A stretch of DNA of 64,000 nucleotides from Comamonas sp. BIGb0124 (lineage in GTDB: Bacteria; Pseudomonadota; Gammaproteobacteria; Burkholderiales; Burkholderiaceae_C), in assembly GCF_003752175.1 (NCBI RefSeq), contig NZ_RJVF01000013.1, positions 1 through 64,000 on the forward strand, given 5' to 3'. Each line of letters opens with the position of its first letter. Within the stretch, counting starts at the first letter, position 1. Below the pieces are notes generated by a model. That model searched no databases. It was not told the DNA's origin and worked only from the letters and a program-made list of their open reading frames with translations. The position numbers were made by a program, and so were the translations under genes. This document shows, piece by piece, positions 34,835-44,574 of the stretch.

Positions 34835-35182
34835 ATGATGAAAACAGTTGATTTCAAAAAGACGATGACGACCCTGGGATTGGCAACGGCAGCCGCATGC
34901 GCCATGCCGATTGCCGCAAATGCCACCGGATACTGGCACCAGGAAGGGTCGCGCCTGACGGCCTATCCCGATCATCTTCAGCAAGGCCCATCGCGTGCCG
35001 AGCTGCAGGCCGAGGCACGTAAAGCCCTAAAAGGCCAGGACCTGGCTCGATCGGATGCTTCCAATTTTCCGGCAGAATCCGCAGCAGGCCGAGGCATGAC
35101 ACGCCAGCAGATCGATGCGGAAACCCTGCGGTATGCCGAGCAACTTCGCGCCGCCGGCGTCGATCGTGCCACGGGCCCTTGA
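34835..35182 (+). CDS. DUF4148 family secreted protein
   Basis: A 115-residue protein with a signal peptide (about 30 residues, MPIAANA before the likely cleavage site) and a mature domain of DUF4148 type (SRAELQAEARKALKGQ and a C-terminal helix QQIDAETLRYAEQLRAAG). DUF4148 proteins are small periplasmic proteins of Burkholderiales with no proven role. Here the promoter shares its box and geometry with the CzcC promoter, and the gene converges on the two-component system, so a role in metal stress is likely. GAGG precedes ATG 34835; a second ATG follows immediately. Confidence 0.85.
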   Translation: MMKTVDFKKTMTTLGLATAAACAMPIAANATGYWHQEGSRLTAYPDHLQQGPSRAELQAEARKALKGQDLARSDASNFPAESAAGRGMTRQQIDAETLRYAEQLRAAGVDRATGP

Positions 35183-35216
35183 TTATCTTTCGATACTCGA
35201 AATAATACGAACAACA

Positions 35217-35245
35217 AACCTGCATCGCTCGATGCGGGTTTTTTT
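35217..35245. terminator. Rho-independent terminator, probably bidirectional
   Basis: AACCTGCATCG and CGATGCGGGTT form a stable stem with a very short loop, followed by a run of seven T on the + strand. On the - strand the opposite side is also T-rich (TTTGTTGTT). It lies between the convergent DUF4148 gene and the sensor kinase gene and can end both transcripts. Confidence 0.85.
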
Positions 35246-35259
35246 ATTGCCCGAACGTT

Positions 35260-36621
35260 TCACTCGCCGATCGTGAAACCGATTTGGGTCTTGCCGTTTT
35301 CCGATTGGGCCCTGGTTTCTCCACCGTGCATATTCGCGATGGCCGCCACGATGGCCAATCCCATGCCGTGATTCAGGTCCGCGTGTTCCCGTGACGCGTC
35401 CGCGCGATAGAAACGATCGAAGAGGCACGGCAAGTGTTGCGGGTCGATGGTGTCGCCTTCGTTCGAGACCAGCAGCGTCACGCACGGGCCGGCAGGGGTG
35501 CCCGCCGCGGATGCGGATGAGAAGATCCGGATGCGAATCGCCGTTCCGGCTCGTGCATATCGAACGGCATTGCCGACGAGGTTGGCGATGGCCCGCCGGA
35601 TCAGACCGATGTCGACCCGGGCCGGCGAGTCGCCGTCGAATGCGACGTGCAGCTCCTTGTCCTGAAGCAAAGCCTCGTAGTAATCCGAGACTTCGGCCGC
35701 CAACTGCGCCAGGCTGGCAACACGCACCCGGCGTGCATTGCCCTGGCCCCGGTCTGCACGCGAAAGGAACAGCATGTCGGCGACGATGCCGGCCATGCGC
35801 TGCAGCTCTTCCAGATTCGAGCCCAGCACCTCGCGCAGTTCTTCGACGGGCCGGGGCTTGCGCAAAGCCAGTTCGGAGCTGCTGATCAAGGTGGCGAGCG
35901 GCGTATTGAGTTCGTGCGCCACATCGGCATTGAAGGCCTGCATCTGCCCATAGGACACCGCCAGCCGCTCGAGCAGATCGTTGAACTGGGCGATCAGGGG
36001 CACGAGCTCCTGCGGCTGTCCCGCAGCGTCGAGCCGTTTGTGGTTGTCGAGCGCAGACACTTGTCGCGTCTGTGCCGCCAGCGCGGCCAGCGGGCTCAGG
36101 CCTTTTCTGACCAACCACACACTGGTCCACGACACCAGCAGGGTTCCGAGCGCCGCAGCGATCGTCAGGATCCAGGCCAGTTGATCGAGCAGGTCGTCGT
36201 CTTGGCTGAAGTCGAACAGCATCTCGGCTTCGGCATCGATGTAAGAGCCGTCGCGCAACGCGATCGAGACCGGAAATCGCCGATGGGCGATGAATCTCGG
36301 GTCGTTGCGTGTGCCCTCCCGCTTGAAGAACGTCTTGCCGTTCTCATCGACGATGACAAGAGACAGCTCGTCGTAGCCGGCAAGCACGTCTTCGAGGTTG
36401 TGCTGGAGATCCATGTCGAGGTTCTTGGGCCGTTTCTCTGCAAGCACGTGCTTGATCGTCGCTTCCTTGTCGAGCAGGATCTCGTCCTGCCGCTGCTCGA
36501 GCGACAAGGCGACGAAAAAATAGACCGAACCGCACAGCAGAGCCGCCCCGAACAGACCCTGGATCGCCAGCCACAACGACAGCCTCGTGATCAGCGAAGG
36601 ACCGGGCTTGCCGGCATTCAT
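35260..36621 (-). CDS. Heavy-metal sensor histidine kinase
   Basis: A 453-residue membrane sensor kinase of the CusS/CopS/CzcS type. Two membrane segments (about residues 11-37 and 148-172) enclose a periplasmic sensor loop; HAMP, the H-box [11 protein letters not shown] and a HATPase domain follow (N-box [11 protein letters not shown]-boxes [13 protein letters not shown] and GMGLAIV). It phosphorylates the response regulator encoded just upstream; the genes overlap by four bases (ATGA). The signal is presumably a divalent metal ion in the periplasm. Its gene ends at the shared terminator. Confidence 0.92.
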   Translation of the reverse strand: MNAGKPGPSLITRLSLWLAIQGLFGAALLCGSVYFFVALSLEQRQDEILLDKEATIKHVLAEKRPKNLDMDLQHNLEDVLAGYDELSLVIVDENGKTFFKREGTRNDPRFIAHRRFPVSIALRDGSYIDAEAEMLFDFSQDDDLLDQLAWILTIAAALGTLLVSWTSVWLVRKGLSPLAALAAQTRQVSALDNHKRLDAAGQPQELVPLIAQFNDLLERLAVSYGQMQAFNADVAHELNTPLATLISSSELALRKPRPVEELREVLGSNLEELQRMAGIVADMLFLSRADRGQGNARRVRVASLAQLAAEVSDYYEALLQDKELHVAFDGDSPARVDIGLIRRAIANLVGNAVRYARAGTAIRIRIFSSASAAGTPAGPCVTLLVSNEGDTIDPQHLPCLFDRFYRADASREHADLNHGMGLAIVAAIANMHGGETRAQSENGKTQIGFTIGE

Positions 36622-37304
36622 GGCGCCCGCTCTTCGAGCACGTAACCCATGCCGCGCACGGTGTGCAGCAGCGGCGTCTCGAAGGGCTGATCGAGCTTGA
36701 CCCGGAGGCGCCGAACGGCGACCTCCACCACGTTGGTGTCGCTGTCGAAGTTCATATCCCAGACCTGGGCCGCGAGTTGCGTGCGCGAAAGGACTTCACC
36801 TTTGCGCCGCAGCAGCAATGCGAGCAGAGAGAACTCCTTGGCCGTGAGATCGATGCGGGTGCGCGCCCTGAAGACCTTGCGTTTGATCAGATCGACTTCG
36901 AGATCGGCGACATGAAGCACCGTGGGCTCGGCGAGACTGACCGAGCCCTGATTGCGTCGCAGCAAGACAAAGAGGCGTGCCACCAGCTCGGCGAATGCAA
37001 ACGGCTTGACCAGGTAGTCGTCCGCTCCGCTCTGCAGGCCCCGAACCCGGTCTTCGACCTGCGACCTGGCCGTCAGCATCAGGATCGGCGTCTGCTTGGT
37101 CTGCCGCAGAGCCGCCAGCACGGCAAAACCGTCGATGCCCGGCAGCATGGCGTCGAGAACGATGACGTCGTAGGACTGTTCGATCGCCAGATGAAGCCCG
37201 TCGACCCCGTTGTGCACCATGTCGACCACAAAACCCTCTTCGGACAGGCCCTTCTTGAGATAGCCGGCCAGTTTGATTTCGTCTTCGATCAAGAGCAGTT
37301 TCAT
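36618..37304 (-). CDS. Heavy-metal two-component response regulator (OmpR/PhoB type)
   Basis: A 228-residue OmpR-type regulator. Receiver domain: acidic pocket Glu7-Asp8, phosphoacceptor Asp51 ([10 protein letters not shown]), a Thr in LMLTA and a Lys in LVKPFAF. C-terminal winged helix: [25 protein letters not shown] and VRRLRVKLD. It likely binds the boxes at 37341 (its own divergent region, the efflux promoter) and 34725 (DUF4148). Expressed leftward with the sensor kinase. Confidence 0.93.
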   Translation of the reverse strand: MKLLLIEDEIKLAGYLKKGLSEEGFVVDMVHNGVDGLHLAIEQSYDVIVLDAMLPGIDGFAVLAALRQTKQTPILMLTARSQVEDRVRGLQSGADDYLVKPFAFAELVARLFVLLRRNQGSVSLAEPTVLHVADLEVDLIKRKVFRARTRIDLTAKEFSLLALLLRRKGEVLSRTQLAAQVWDMNFDSDTNVVEVAVRRLRVKLDQPFETPLLHTVRGMGYVLEERAP

Positions 37305-37340
37305 GCCGTCATTCTTTCATGCATGGCCCCGAAACGAAGA

Positions 37341-37394
37341 TGACAAATTTGTAATCTCCGGGTCAATCTCCCGTCGGGGGTGCGTTTCTAGACT
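37341..37394 (+). promoter_or_regulatory. Predicted response-regulator-controlled promoter of the efflux operon
   Basis: The box TGACAAATTTGTAAT (37341-37355) matches the DUF4148 box at 34725 in 12 of 15 bases, and TAGACT (37389-37394) follows after exactly 33 bases, as there. The response regulator start codon is at 37304, so the same box may also control that divergent operon. AAGGGAG at 37421-37427 is the ribosome binding site for the outer-membrane gene. Confidence 0.68.
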
Positions 37395-37432
37395 CTGCCG
37401 CTCAACCCACAACGATAACAAAGGGAGTGTGG

Positions 37433-38719
37433 ATGGCCTGGAAACAATCATCATCGTGGAGCCCGACCCTGCTGGTCCTGGCGATTCTTTCGTCGGGCTT
37501 CGGCTCGGTCGCATCCGCCGGCGAAGGGCCCTCGCCTTCCGTGCACACGATGGCCGGCATCCCCTCGGGTTCGCTGACGCTCGAGCGCGCCTGGGCCCTG
37601 GCACGACGGGCCAACCCGCTGCTGAAGGCCGCAACGCTCGAGGTCGAGGCAACCCAGGGGGCACTCGAGCAGAGCGGCGTTCGGGACAACCCGGAACTCA
37701 GCCTGAGCCAGGAGGACACCCGAAAAGGCTATCGCACCTGGACGGCTCAGCTGGATCAACCGCTCGACCTGTCGGGCCGGCGCCAGGCTTCGATGAAGCA
37801 GGCCGGCACCGGGGTCGCCATCGCCGAAGCCGACCTGATCCTGACCCAATCCGCGCTGCGGGCCGAGCTTGTCCGGGCTTACTACAGCGTCCTGGCCGCG
37901 CAGGAGCGCGTCGAGCTCGCCCAGCGCACACGGCAACTGACAGGGGCCGCACGGGATGCCGCTGCCAAACGGGTCGCGGCCGGCAAGGTCGCTCCGCTCG
38001 AACAGACCCGGGCCGAAGTCGAACAGACCGCCGTGACGCTCGAGGTGAGTACCGCCGAATCCGCACTTCGTGTCGCGAAGACCCAATTGACCGCGGTGCT
38101 GGGCATGCCCCGGAGCGATGCCTTTCAACTCGCCGGCACCCTGGAGCCGGCCGAAGACGATGGGCTGCCGGACGACCCGAGCCTGCTCGCGCTGGAATCA
38201 CCGGCTTACGTGCGTGCCCGCCGAGCACTCGAAGCGGCCCGTGCCGGTGGAGCGCTCGAAGAAAGCCGCGCCTGGCAACAACCGACCGTCAGCCTCGGCT
38301 TTGCACGCGAGGAAGAAGCCGGACGCAACCGATTGATCGTGGGCGTGAAAGTGCCGTTGCCGCTGTTCGACCGAAATCGCGGCGCCACGCGCGAGGCCTA
38401 CAGCCGCATCGAACAGGCCGAAGCCCAGTTGCTTGCGACGAGATCGGCTGTCGCGGCCGACATCTACACGGCCCGCGAGCGGCTGCGGACCGCCAGAGAG
38501 CAAGCCGCGCACCTGCAGCAGCAGGCCCTGCCGGCCGCGAGCCAAGCTTACGACTTGGCTACGCGCGGTTATGCCCTGGGCAAGTTCAGCTTTCTGGATG
38601 TCGTCGATGCACAGCGCAGCCTGATCGCCATCCGACAGAAGTACCTCGACCTCGTCCTGGAAACACACCTCGCCTCGGCCGACATCGACCGGCTGACCGG
38701 CGGCCGCCTCGACTCCTGA
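37433..38719 (+). CDS. czcC: Outer-membrane channel of heavy-metal RND pump (CzcC/TolC family)
   Basis: A 428-residue outer-membrane factor of the CzcC/TolC family, which forms the exit duct of a tripartite pump. There is an N-terminal signal peptide (cleavage near SVASAG), two related helical repeats (LRAELVRAYYSVLAAQERVE and AVAADIYTARERLRTAREQA) and the typical SFLDVVDAQRSL near the end. AAGGGAG is six bases ahead of ATG 37433; a GTG at 37427 lies within it. First gene of the operon. Confidence 0.9.
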   Translation: MAWKQSSSWSPTLLVLAILSSGFGSVASAGEGPSPSVHTMAGIPSGSLTLERAWALARRANPLLKAATLEVEATQGALEQSGVRDNPELSLSQEDTRKGYRTWTAQLDQPLDLSGRRQASMKQAGTGVAIAEADLILTQSALRAELVRAYYSVLAAQERVELAQRTRQLTGAARDAAAKRVAAGKVAPLEQTRAEVEQTAVTLEVSTAESALRVAKTQLTAVLGMPRSDAFQLAGTLEPAEDDGLPDDPSLLALESPAYVRARRALEAARAGGALEESRAWQQPTVSLGFAREEEAGRNRLIVGVKVPLPLFDRNRGATREAYSRIEQAEAQLLATRSAVAADIYTARERLRTAREQAAHLQQQALPAASQAYDLATRGYALGKFSFLDVVDAQRSLIAIRQKYLDLVLETHLASADIDRLTGGRLDS

Positions 38720-38743
38720 TTTTTTGCATTGAAGAGTTCCACC

Positions 38744-40021
38744 ATGTCAAACCCAGATCGCGGGATACGCCTGCGACCCAGTCGCTCACACCTGCTCGCC
38801 ATGGCCTTCATGATCGCTGTCGGCCTCGGCTTCGCAGCGCTGATCCTCAAACCCCAGCCGGGGGTGTCGGGGCAAAAGAAGGCAGAGCCCGGTCATGCAG
38901 CCCACGCCGAAGGCGAGAGCGAGTCGCCCGGCAGGGCCGGCGCAGAGGATGCGCATGCCGAAACCGATAAACCCGAGAACCCCGAGACCACCGACGAGCG
39001 GATCGCGATGGACGCGCATCGCATCGAAGCGGCCGGCATCGTGCTCGCCCGGGCCGAGCCCTCGGTGATTCGCCGGCAAGTGACCTTGCCCGGCGAGATC
39101 AAATTCAACGAGGACAGGACCGCCCATGTCGTGCCGCGCGTGGCGGGCATCGTGGAGTCGGTTTCAGCCCAACTGGGCCAGACGGTTCGCAAAGGCCAGA
39201 CGCTCGCCGTGCTGAGCAGCGTGGCCGTATCGGATCTGCGAAGCGAATCGCAGACCGCGCAGCGACGTCTGGCGCTGGCCAGGACAACCTACGAACGCGA
39301 GAAAAAACTCTGGCAGGACAGGATTTCTGCCGAGCAGGATTACCTCCAGGCGCAGCAACAGTTCGAAGAGGCTCGCATTGCGGCTTCGAATGCCAGCCAG
39401 AAGCTGAAGGCCATCGATGCGGCCGACAGCGGCGATCTGGCCCGCTACACCCTGCGTGCACCGATGGACGGCGTGGTGGTCGGCAAACACCTGGCGGCCG
39501 GCGAATCGGTGGCCGAGGATGCCACCGTGTTCACGGTCTCGGACCTTCGAACGGTCTGGGCAGAGATCGGCGTGCCGGCCTCCGAGCTGGCGCTGGTGAA
39601 AGTCGGCACACCGGTCACGGTGGCGGCTGCCGCCTTCGACTCGGTCGCCGAGGGCCAGGTCTCGTATGTCGGTGCCCTGCTCGGCGAACAGACCCGCACG
39701 GCCACGGCCCGGGTTTCGTTGCCGAATCCAGACGGCGCCTGGCGGCCCGGCCTGTTCGTGAACGTCGGTGTCACGGCGTCGGAAGACCGTGTGCCCGTCA
39801 CCGTGCTGACCCGGGCGATCCAGCGCGTCGAAGGCAACGACACCTCGGTCTTCATCCCTGTCGAGGGCGGATTCAAGGCGCTGCCGATCCGGGTGGGCCG
39901 CTCGGACGGCGAACGCACCGAGGTGCTGGAGGGCCTGCCAACCGGGCAAGCCTATGTCGGCGAAGGCAGTTTCATGCTCAAAGCCGAGCAGGGCAAGTCC
40001 TCTGCCGAACACGCGCACTGA
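38744..40021 (+). CDS. czcB: Membrane-fusion protein of heavy-metal RND pump (CzcB-like)
   Basis: A 425-residue periplasmic adaptor. One membrane/signal segment (about residues 20-45) is followed by a His- and Glu-rich stretch (AEPGHAAHAEGESE, EDAHAETD) that could bind metal ions, then the barrel-sandwich domain (PRVAGIVESVSAQLGQTVRKG), a coiled-coil hairpin and the second half (TLRAPMDGVVVGKHLAAGE). It connects the RND pump to the outer-membrane channel. 24 bases separate it from the upstream gene. Role as CzcB rather than CusB is inferred from the neighbouring pump. Confidence 0.9.
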   Translation: MSNPDRGIRLRPSRSHLLAMAFMIAVGLGFAALILKPQPGVSGQKKAEPGHAAHAEGESESPGRAGAEDAHAETDKPENPETTDERIAMDAHRIEAAGIVLARAEPSVIRRQVTLPGEIKFNEDRTAHVVPRVAGIVESVSAQLGQTVRKGQTLAVLSSVAVSDLRSESQTAQRRLALARTTYEREKKLWQDRISAEQDYLQAQQQFEEARIAASNASQKLKAIDAADSGDLARYTLRAPMDGVVVGKHLAAGESVAEDATVFTVSDLRTVWAEIGVPASELALVKVGTPVTVAAAAFDSVAEGQVSYVGALLGEQTRTATARVSLPNPDGAWRPGLFVNVGVTASEDRVPVTVLTRAIQRVEGNDTSVFIPVEGGFKALPIRVGRSDGERTEVLEGLPTGQAYVGEGSFMLKAEQGKSSAEHAH

Positions 40022-40036
40022 CCGGGGACTTCATCC

Positions 40037-43000
40037 ATGTTCGAACGCATGATCCGTTTCGCCATCGAGCAGCGATGGCTGGTTCTCGTGGCCGTGCTGG
40101 CCATGGCCGGCCTCGGTGTCTTCAGTTACCAACGGCTGGCCATCGACGCCGTGCCCGACATCACCAACGTGCAGGTGCAAATCAACACCGACGCCGCCGG
40201 TTACTCGCCGCTCGAAACCGAGCAGCGGGTGACCTACCCCATCGAAGCCGTCATGACCGGGCTGCCGGGCCTGCAGCAGACCCGGTCGATGTCGCGCTAC
40301 GGCTTGTCGCAGGTCACGGTGATCTTCGAAGACGGCACCGACCTGTACTTTGCGCGGCAACTCGTCAACGAGCGCCTGCAGCAGGCGCGAGAACAGTTGC
40401 CCCGCGGCATGACGCCCTCGCTGGGCCCGATTTCGACCGGGCTGGGCGAAATCTATCTCTGGACGGTGGAAGCCGAACCCAGCGCCAGGAAACCCGACGG
40501 CTCGCCCTACCTGCCGATGGACCTGCGCGAGATTCAAGATTGGATCATCAAGCCGCAATTGCGCAACGTGCCCGGGGTGACCGAAATCAACTCGATCGGC
40601 GGCTTTGCCAAGGAATATCTCGTCGCCCCGCGGCCCGATCGCCTGGCCTCGTATGGCCTGACCCTGCAGCAGGTGGTCGCCGCCCTGGAGCGCAACAACG
40701 GCAACGTCGGCGCAGGCTACATCGAGCGCCAGGGCGAGCAGTACCTCATCCGCTCGCCCGGGCAGGTGAAGGGCATCGACGACCTTCGGGAAGTCATCGT
40801 CGGCACGGCACAAGGGCAGCCGATCCGGGTGCGGGATGTTGCCGAGGTCGAATTCGGACGCGAACTGCGCACCGGCGCCGCCACGGAAAACGGCCGCGAA
40901 GTCGTGCTCGGCACCGTCTTCATGCTGATCGGCGAGAACAGCCGCACGGTATCCGCAGCGGTCGACGAGCGCATGCAAGCGATCAACCGCAGCCTGCCGC
41001 CGGGCGTGCACGCCGTCACCGTGTACGACCGCACCAACCTGGTCGACAAAGCGATCTCGACCGTCCGCAAGAACCTGCTCGAGGGCGCCGCGCTGGTCGT
41101 GGTCATCCTGTTCCTGTTCCTGGGCAACATCCGCGCCGCCGTCATCACGGCCATGGTCATCCCGCTGTCGATGCTGTTCACGTTCACCGGCATGGTCCAC
41201 TACCGCGTCAGCGCCAACCTGATGAGCCTGGGGGCGCTGGATTTCGGCATCATCATCGACGGCGCCGTCGTCATCGTCGAGAACTGCGTGCGTCGGCTGG
41301 CCCATGCCCAGGAACACCGAGGCCGGACGCTGACCCGCAGCGAGCGTTTCCACGAGGTCTTTGCCGCCGCCAAGGAAGCACGCCGCCCGTTGCTGTTCGG
41401 CCAGTTGATCATCATGGTGGTCTATCTGCCGATCTTTGCGCTCACCGGGGTCGAGGGCAAGATGTTCCATCCGATGGCGTTCACCGTGGTGCTGGCGCTG
41501 CTGGGCGCGATGATCCTGTCGATGACGTTCATCCCCGCGGCGATCGCCCTGTTCATCGGCGAGCGGGTGGCAGAAACCGAAAGCCGGCTCATGGGCCTGG
41601 CGCGACGGGCCTACGCGCCGGTGTTGGCCTGGGTGATGCGGGCCCCCGCCGTCGTGCTGGTCGGTGCCGGCATTGCGGTGGCGCTCAGCCTGATGCTCTC
41701 GACCCGGCTGGGCAGCGAATTCGCGCCCAACTTGAACGAAGGCGATTTCTCCATCCAGGCCCTGCGCATCCCCGGCACCAGCCTCACGCAATCGGTCGAC
41801 ATGCAGATGCAGATCGAAAAACGCCTGATGCTGGATTTTCAGGAGATCGAAAGAGTCTTCGCACGCACCGGGACGGCCGAGATCGCCTCCGACCCGATGC
41901 CGCCCAACATCTCGGACGGCTACATCATGCTCAAGCCCCGCAGCCAATGGCCCGATCCCGGGCGCACACGCGAAGATCTGCTGGCGGCGATGCAGGCCAG
42001 CGTCGACGAGATACCGGGCAACAGCTACGAGTTCTCGCAACCGATTCAGCTTCGCTTCAACGAGTTGATCTCGGGCGTGCGAAGCGACGTGGCCGTCAAG
42101 ATCTTCGGCGACGACATGGCCGTGCTCGAAAACAACGCACAAGCGGTCGCCGCCTTGCTGCAGAAGATTCCGGGCTCGTCCGAAGTCAAGGTCGAACAGA
42201 CCTCCGGCCTGCCGGTGCTGACCGTCGACATCGATCGCGAGAAGGCCTCGCGCTACGGACTCGACCTGGGCGATGTTCAGGAAACGCTGGCCACCGCTTT
42301 CGGCGGCCAGGAGGCCGGCACGGTGTTCGAGGGCGACCGCCGCTTCGCGATCCAGGTGCGTCTGCCCGATGCGCTGCGCGACGATCCCCAGGCCTTGGCC
42401 CGCTTGCCCATCGCCTTGCCCATGGGCGCCGATGGCCGGCGAAACTACCTGCCCCTGTCGGCCATTGCAAGCTTCACGACGGGGCCGGGGCCCAACCAGA
42501 TCAGCCGCGAAGACGGCAAGCGGCGCATCGTCGTCAGTGCCAACGTCCGCAATCGCGACATCGGCTCGTTTGTGGCCGAGGCCCAGCAATCGCTCGACCA
42601 GATCCCGCTGCCCGCAGGTTACTGGACCCGCTGGGGCGGCACATTCGAAAACCTCGAATCGGCACGCCAGCGCCTGACCCTCGTGGTGCCCGTGGCGCTG
42701 GGGCTGGTGTTCGTGCTGCTGTTCGCCATGTTCGGCAATGCCCGCGACGGCCTCGTCGTCTTCACCGGAATCCCCTTCGCCCTGACCGGCGGCATCGTCG
42801 CGCTGTGGCTGCGAGACATTCCCCTGTCGATCTCGGCCGCCATCGGCTTCATCGCGCTCTCGGGCGTGGCGGTGCTCAATGGCTTGGTGATGATTTCGTT
42901 CATCCGCTCATTGCGCGAGATGGGCCGCAGCCTGAGCGATGCCGTCACCGAAGGCGCCCTGGCCCGGCTGCGCCCCGTCTTGATGACCGCCTTGGTGGCA

Positions 43001-43213
43001 TCCCTCGGATTCGTACCCATGGCCATCGCCACGGGAACCGGCGCCGAGGTGCAACGGCCGCTGGCCACGGTGGTGATCGGCGGCATCCTGTCGTCCACCC
43101 TGCTCACCCTGTTGGTTCTGCCCTTGCTGTATCGGCTGGTGCACCGAAGCGCACCGTCAGAAACCGGGACCGGCCCTGGAGACAATGCGCCGGCCGCCCT
43201 CGGACCCCACTGA
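40037..43213 (+). CDS. czcA: Heavy-metal RND efflux pump (CzcA family, HME type)
   Basis: A 1058-residue inner-membrane proton-driven pump with the RND layout (TM1 at about residue 14, two large periplasmic loops, TM clusters at about 340-540 and 880-1040). The TM4 motif DFGIIIDGAVVIVEN is the form found in pumps for divalent ions such as Zn, Co and Cd, unlike the CusA motif for Cu and Ag. So Co/Zn/Cd efflux is most likely. It completes a czcCBA-like operon; 15 bases separate it from czcB. No small CzcD- or CusF-like gene was found beside it. Confidence 0.93.
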   Translation: MFERMIRFAIEQRWLVLVAVLAMAGLGVFSYQRLAIDAVPDITNVQVQINTDAAGYSPLETEQRVTYPIEAVMTGLPGLQQTRSMSRYGLSQVTVIFEDGTDLYFARQLVNERLQQAREQLPRGMTPSLGPISTGLGEIYLWTVEAEPSARKPDGSPYLPMDLREIQDWIIKPQLRNVPGVTEINSIGGFAKEYLVAPRPDRLASYGLTLQQVVAALERNNGNVGAGYIERQGEQYLIRSPGQVKGIDDLREVIVGTAQGQPIRVRDVAEVEFGRELRTGAATENGREVVLGTVFMLIGENSRTVSAAVDERMQAINRSLPPGVHAVTVYDRTNLVDKAISTVRKNLLEGAALVVVILFLFLGNIRAAVITAMVIPLSMLFTFTGMVHYRVSANLMSLGALDFGIIIDGAVVIVENCVRRLAHAQEHRGRTLTRSERFHEVFAAAKEARRPLLFGQLIIMVVYLPIFALTGVEGKMFHPMAFTVVLALLGAMILSMTFIPAAIALFIGERVAETESRLMGLARRAYAPVLAWVMRAPAVVLVGAGIAVALSLMLSTRLGSEFAPNLNEGDFSIQALRIPGTSLTQSVDMQMQIEKRLMLDFQEIERVFARTGTAEIASDPMPPNISDGYIMLKPRSQWPDPGRTREDLLAAMQASVDEIPGNSYEFSQPIQLRFNELISGVRSDVAVKIFGDDMAVLENNAQAVAALLQKIPGSSEVKVEQTSGLPVLTVDIDREKASRYGLDLGDVQETLATAFGGQEAGTVFEGDRRFAIQVRLPDALRDDPQALARLPIALPMGADGRRNYLPLSAIASFTTGPGPNQISREDGKRRIVVSANVRNRDIGSFVAEAQQSLDQIPLPAGYWTRWGGTFENLESARQRLTLVVPVALGLVFVLLFAMFGNARDGLVVFTGIPFALTGGIVALWLRDIPLSISAAIGFIALSGVAVLNGLVMISFIRSLREMGRSLSDAVTEGALARLRPVLMTALVASLGFVPMAIATGTGAEVQRPLATVVIGGILSSTLLTLLVLPLLYRLVHRSAPSETGTGPGDNAPAALGPH

Positions 43214-43262
43214 AGCCGTCGGTGCGTCTACCGATCGGCGGGCCGGGTTCGCAGCCGGCGAA

Positions 43263-44093
43263 TCAGGCCGGCCACAACTGCCCTCCTCCATCCACCCGCA
43301 GCACCTGGCCGCTGATGTAGGAAGAGGCATCCGAGGCCAGGAACTCGACCGCCTTGGCGATCTCGAGCGGCTGGCCATACCGGTCGAGCGAACCCGAAGC
43401 GCGGTCCATGCTCGCATCGGTGGGCCGGCTGGCTGCGAACCTTTCGGTCATCGTATTGCCCGGGGCCACCACATTGGCGCGCACACCGTAAGGCCGCAGC
43501 GTGGCGGCCAGGCAGCGCGTGTACTCGTGAACCGCCGCTTTGGCCGTGGCGTAGATGGCGCCTTGTGCAACACCCGTCAAACCGGCGATGCTGCCGAGGT
43601 TGACGATGCTGCCCTGCCGGCGCTCGATCATGTCGGGTGCAACCTCGCGGCAGGCCAGGATGCAAGTCATGAGATTACGGTCGAGCACGGTGCGCAGATC
43701 GTCTTCGCCAATGAAGATCGCATCGTTGCGCTCGGGTTTCCCGGCCTTTGGCGCCTCGACCCCCTTGGCCCCGATATCGCCACCGGCGTTGTTGACGAGA
43801 ATGTCGATGCGGCCGAACCGGGCCTTGATCTGCGCCGCCATCGACTGCACCGCAGCCGACTGGGTCAAATCGCCATACACGTGCAGGGTCTCGACGCCAT
43901 GGGTCTGCGCCACCGTGCGGGCGATGTCCTCCAGCGATCCGGCCGACTCGTTCAGCCGCGGCGCCCCCGCCGTCGAACCATGCACGACCACCGTCGCGCC
44001 CAGACTGGCGAGATGCGATGCCACCGTCAGCCCGATCCCCCGGTTCGATCCCGTGACCCACGCCACTTTCCCCTTGAGTTGTCTCTCTTCCAC
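43263..44093 (-). CDS. SDR family oxidoreductase
   Basis: A 276-residue short-chain dehydrogenase. TGSNRGIG near residues 14-21 binds NAD(P), NNAGG is present, and the active site is seen as NLGSIAGLTG and YATAKAAVHEY (Tyr and Lys). The insertion between the NNAG and catalytic Ser regions is longer than usual (KGVEAPKAGKPERND). It converges on czcA and is not coupled to a neighbour. Substrate unknown. Confidence 0.88.
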   Translation of the reverse strand: MEERQLKGKVAWVTGSNRGIGLTVASHLASLGATVVVHGSTAGAPRLNESAGSLEDIARTVAQTHGVETLHVYGDLTQSAAVQSMAAQIKARFGRIDILVNNAGGDIGAKGVEAPKAGKPERNDAIFIGEDDLRTVLDRNLMTCILACREVAPDMIERRQGSIVNLGSIAGLTGVAQGAIYATAKAAVHEYTRCLAATLRPYGVRANVVAPGNTMTERFAASRPTDASMDRASGSLDRYGQPLEIAKAVEFLASDASSYISGQVLRVDGGGQLWPA

Positions 44094-44148
44094 TTTTTCT
44101 GGCTCCTAAAGCAGTGATGCGATGTGCAGCGACACTTTAACGTGCGGT

Positions 44149-44169
44149 GGGGCGTGGGGGGGGAGCGGG
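44149..44169 (+). other. G-run cluster, possible G-quadruplex
   Basis: Runs of 4, 8 and 3 G at 44149-44152, 44156-44163 and 44167-44169 lie about 60 bases upstream of the SDR start codon on the non-template side for rightward reading. The eight-G run can supply two tetrad strands, giving a possible quadruplex. Otherwise the 137-base gap 44094-44230 holds nothing recognised. Confidence 0.3.
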
Positions 44170-44230
44170 AGACGTTGTGGACAGGAAGGCGCGGCGAAGC
44201 GGGTCTGGCAACTTTGGACACCTGCTCTCG

Positions 44231-44494
44231 TCAGTCGCCTGGCTTGATACGCTTCAGGATCGTGCCGGGCTTGACGCGCTTGCCAATCGGAAGGCTCTTG
44301 ATGACCGTCACGCTGCCGTCACTCTTGCGCTCGACGACTTGGCCGTTAGCGATCTTGACCGTCACCGCGCCGGTGTGCCTGAGCGTGTTCAGGTAGGCAT
44401 CGTGACCGGCTTTGGCGGCAATCGCCGGAATGCGTCGCTCAGCGATCAGCATTCCTCGTTCGCTCGGAATGGTTCGGATCGTGTTGGAGGACAT
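44231..44494 (-). CDS. Small protein of unknown function (87 aa)
   Basis: An 87-residue basic protein. A central segment IAAKAGHDAYLNTLRHTGAV is followed by strand-rich sequence VTVKIANGQVVERKSDGSVT and a Lys-rich end (GKRVKPGTILKRIKPGD). I do not recognise a family. The start at 44494 lacks a clear ribosome binding site. It lies 80 bases downstream of metR on the same strand and may be cotranscribed with it. Coding is supported by frame continuity and sensible amino-acid composition only. Confidence 0.55.
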   Translation of the reverse strand: MSSNTIRTIPSERGMLIAERRIPAIAAKAGHDAYLNTLRHTGAVTVKIANGQVVERKSDGSVTVIKSLPIGKRVKPGTILKRIKPGD

Positions 44495-44574
44495 GCGAGT
44501 TCGGCAAAGCGTCGTGTTGTCGGACGATGAGGGTGGAGTCAACACGGTAGTGCCTGTGACGACACACCGCTGGC

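Noticed and set aside
40031-42589. 852-codon frame antisense to czcA
   Set aside because: A shadow of the GC-rich czcA gene; the translation is rich in His, Gln, Arg and Asp with no domain.
43214-43262. Terminator between czcA and the SDR gene
   Set aside because: A weak bulged stem is possible but there is no T-run on either strand.
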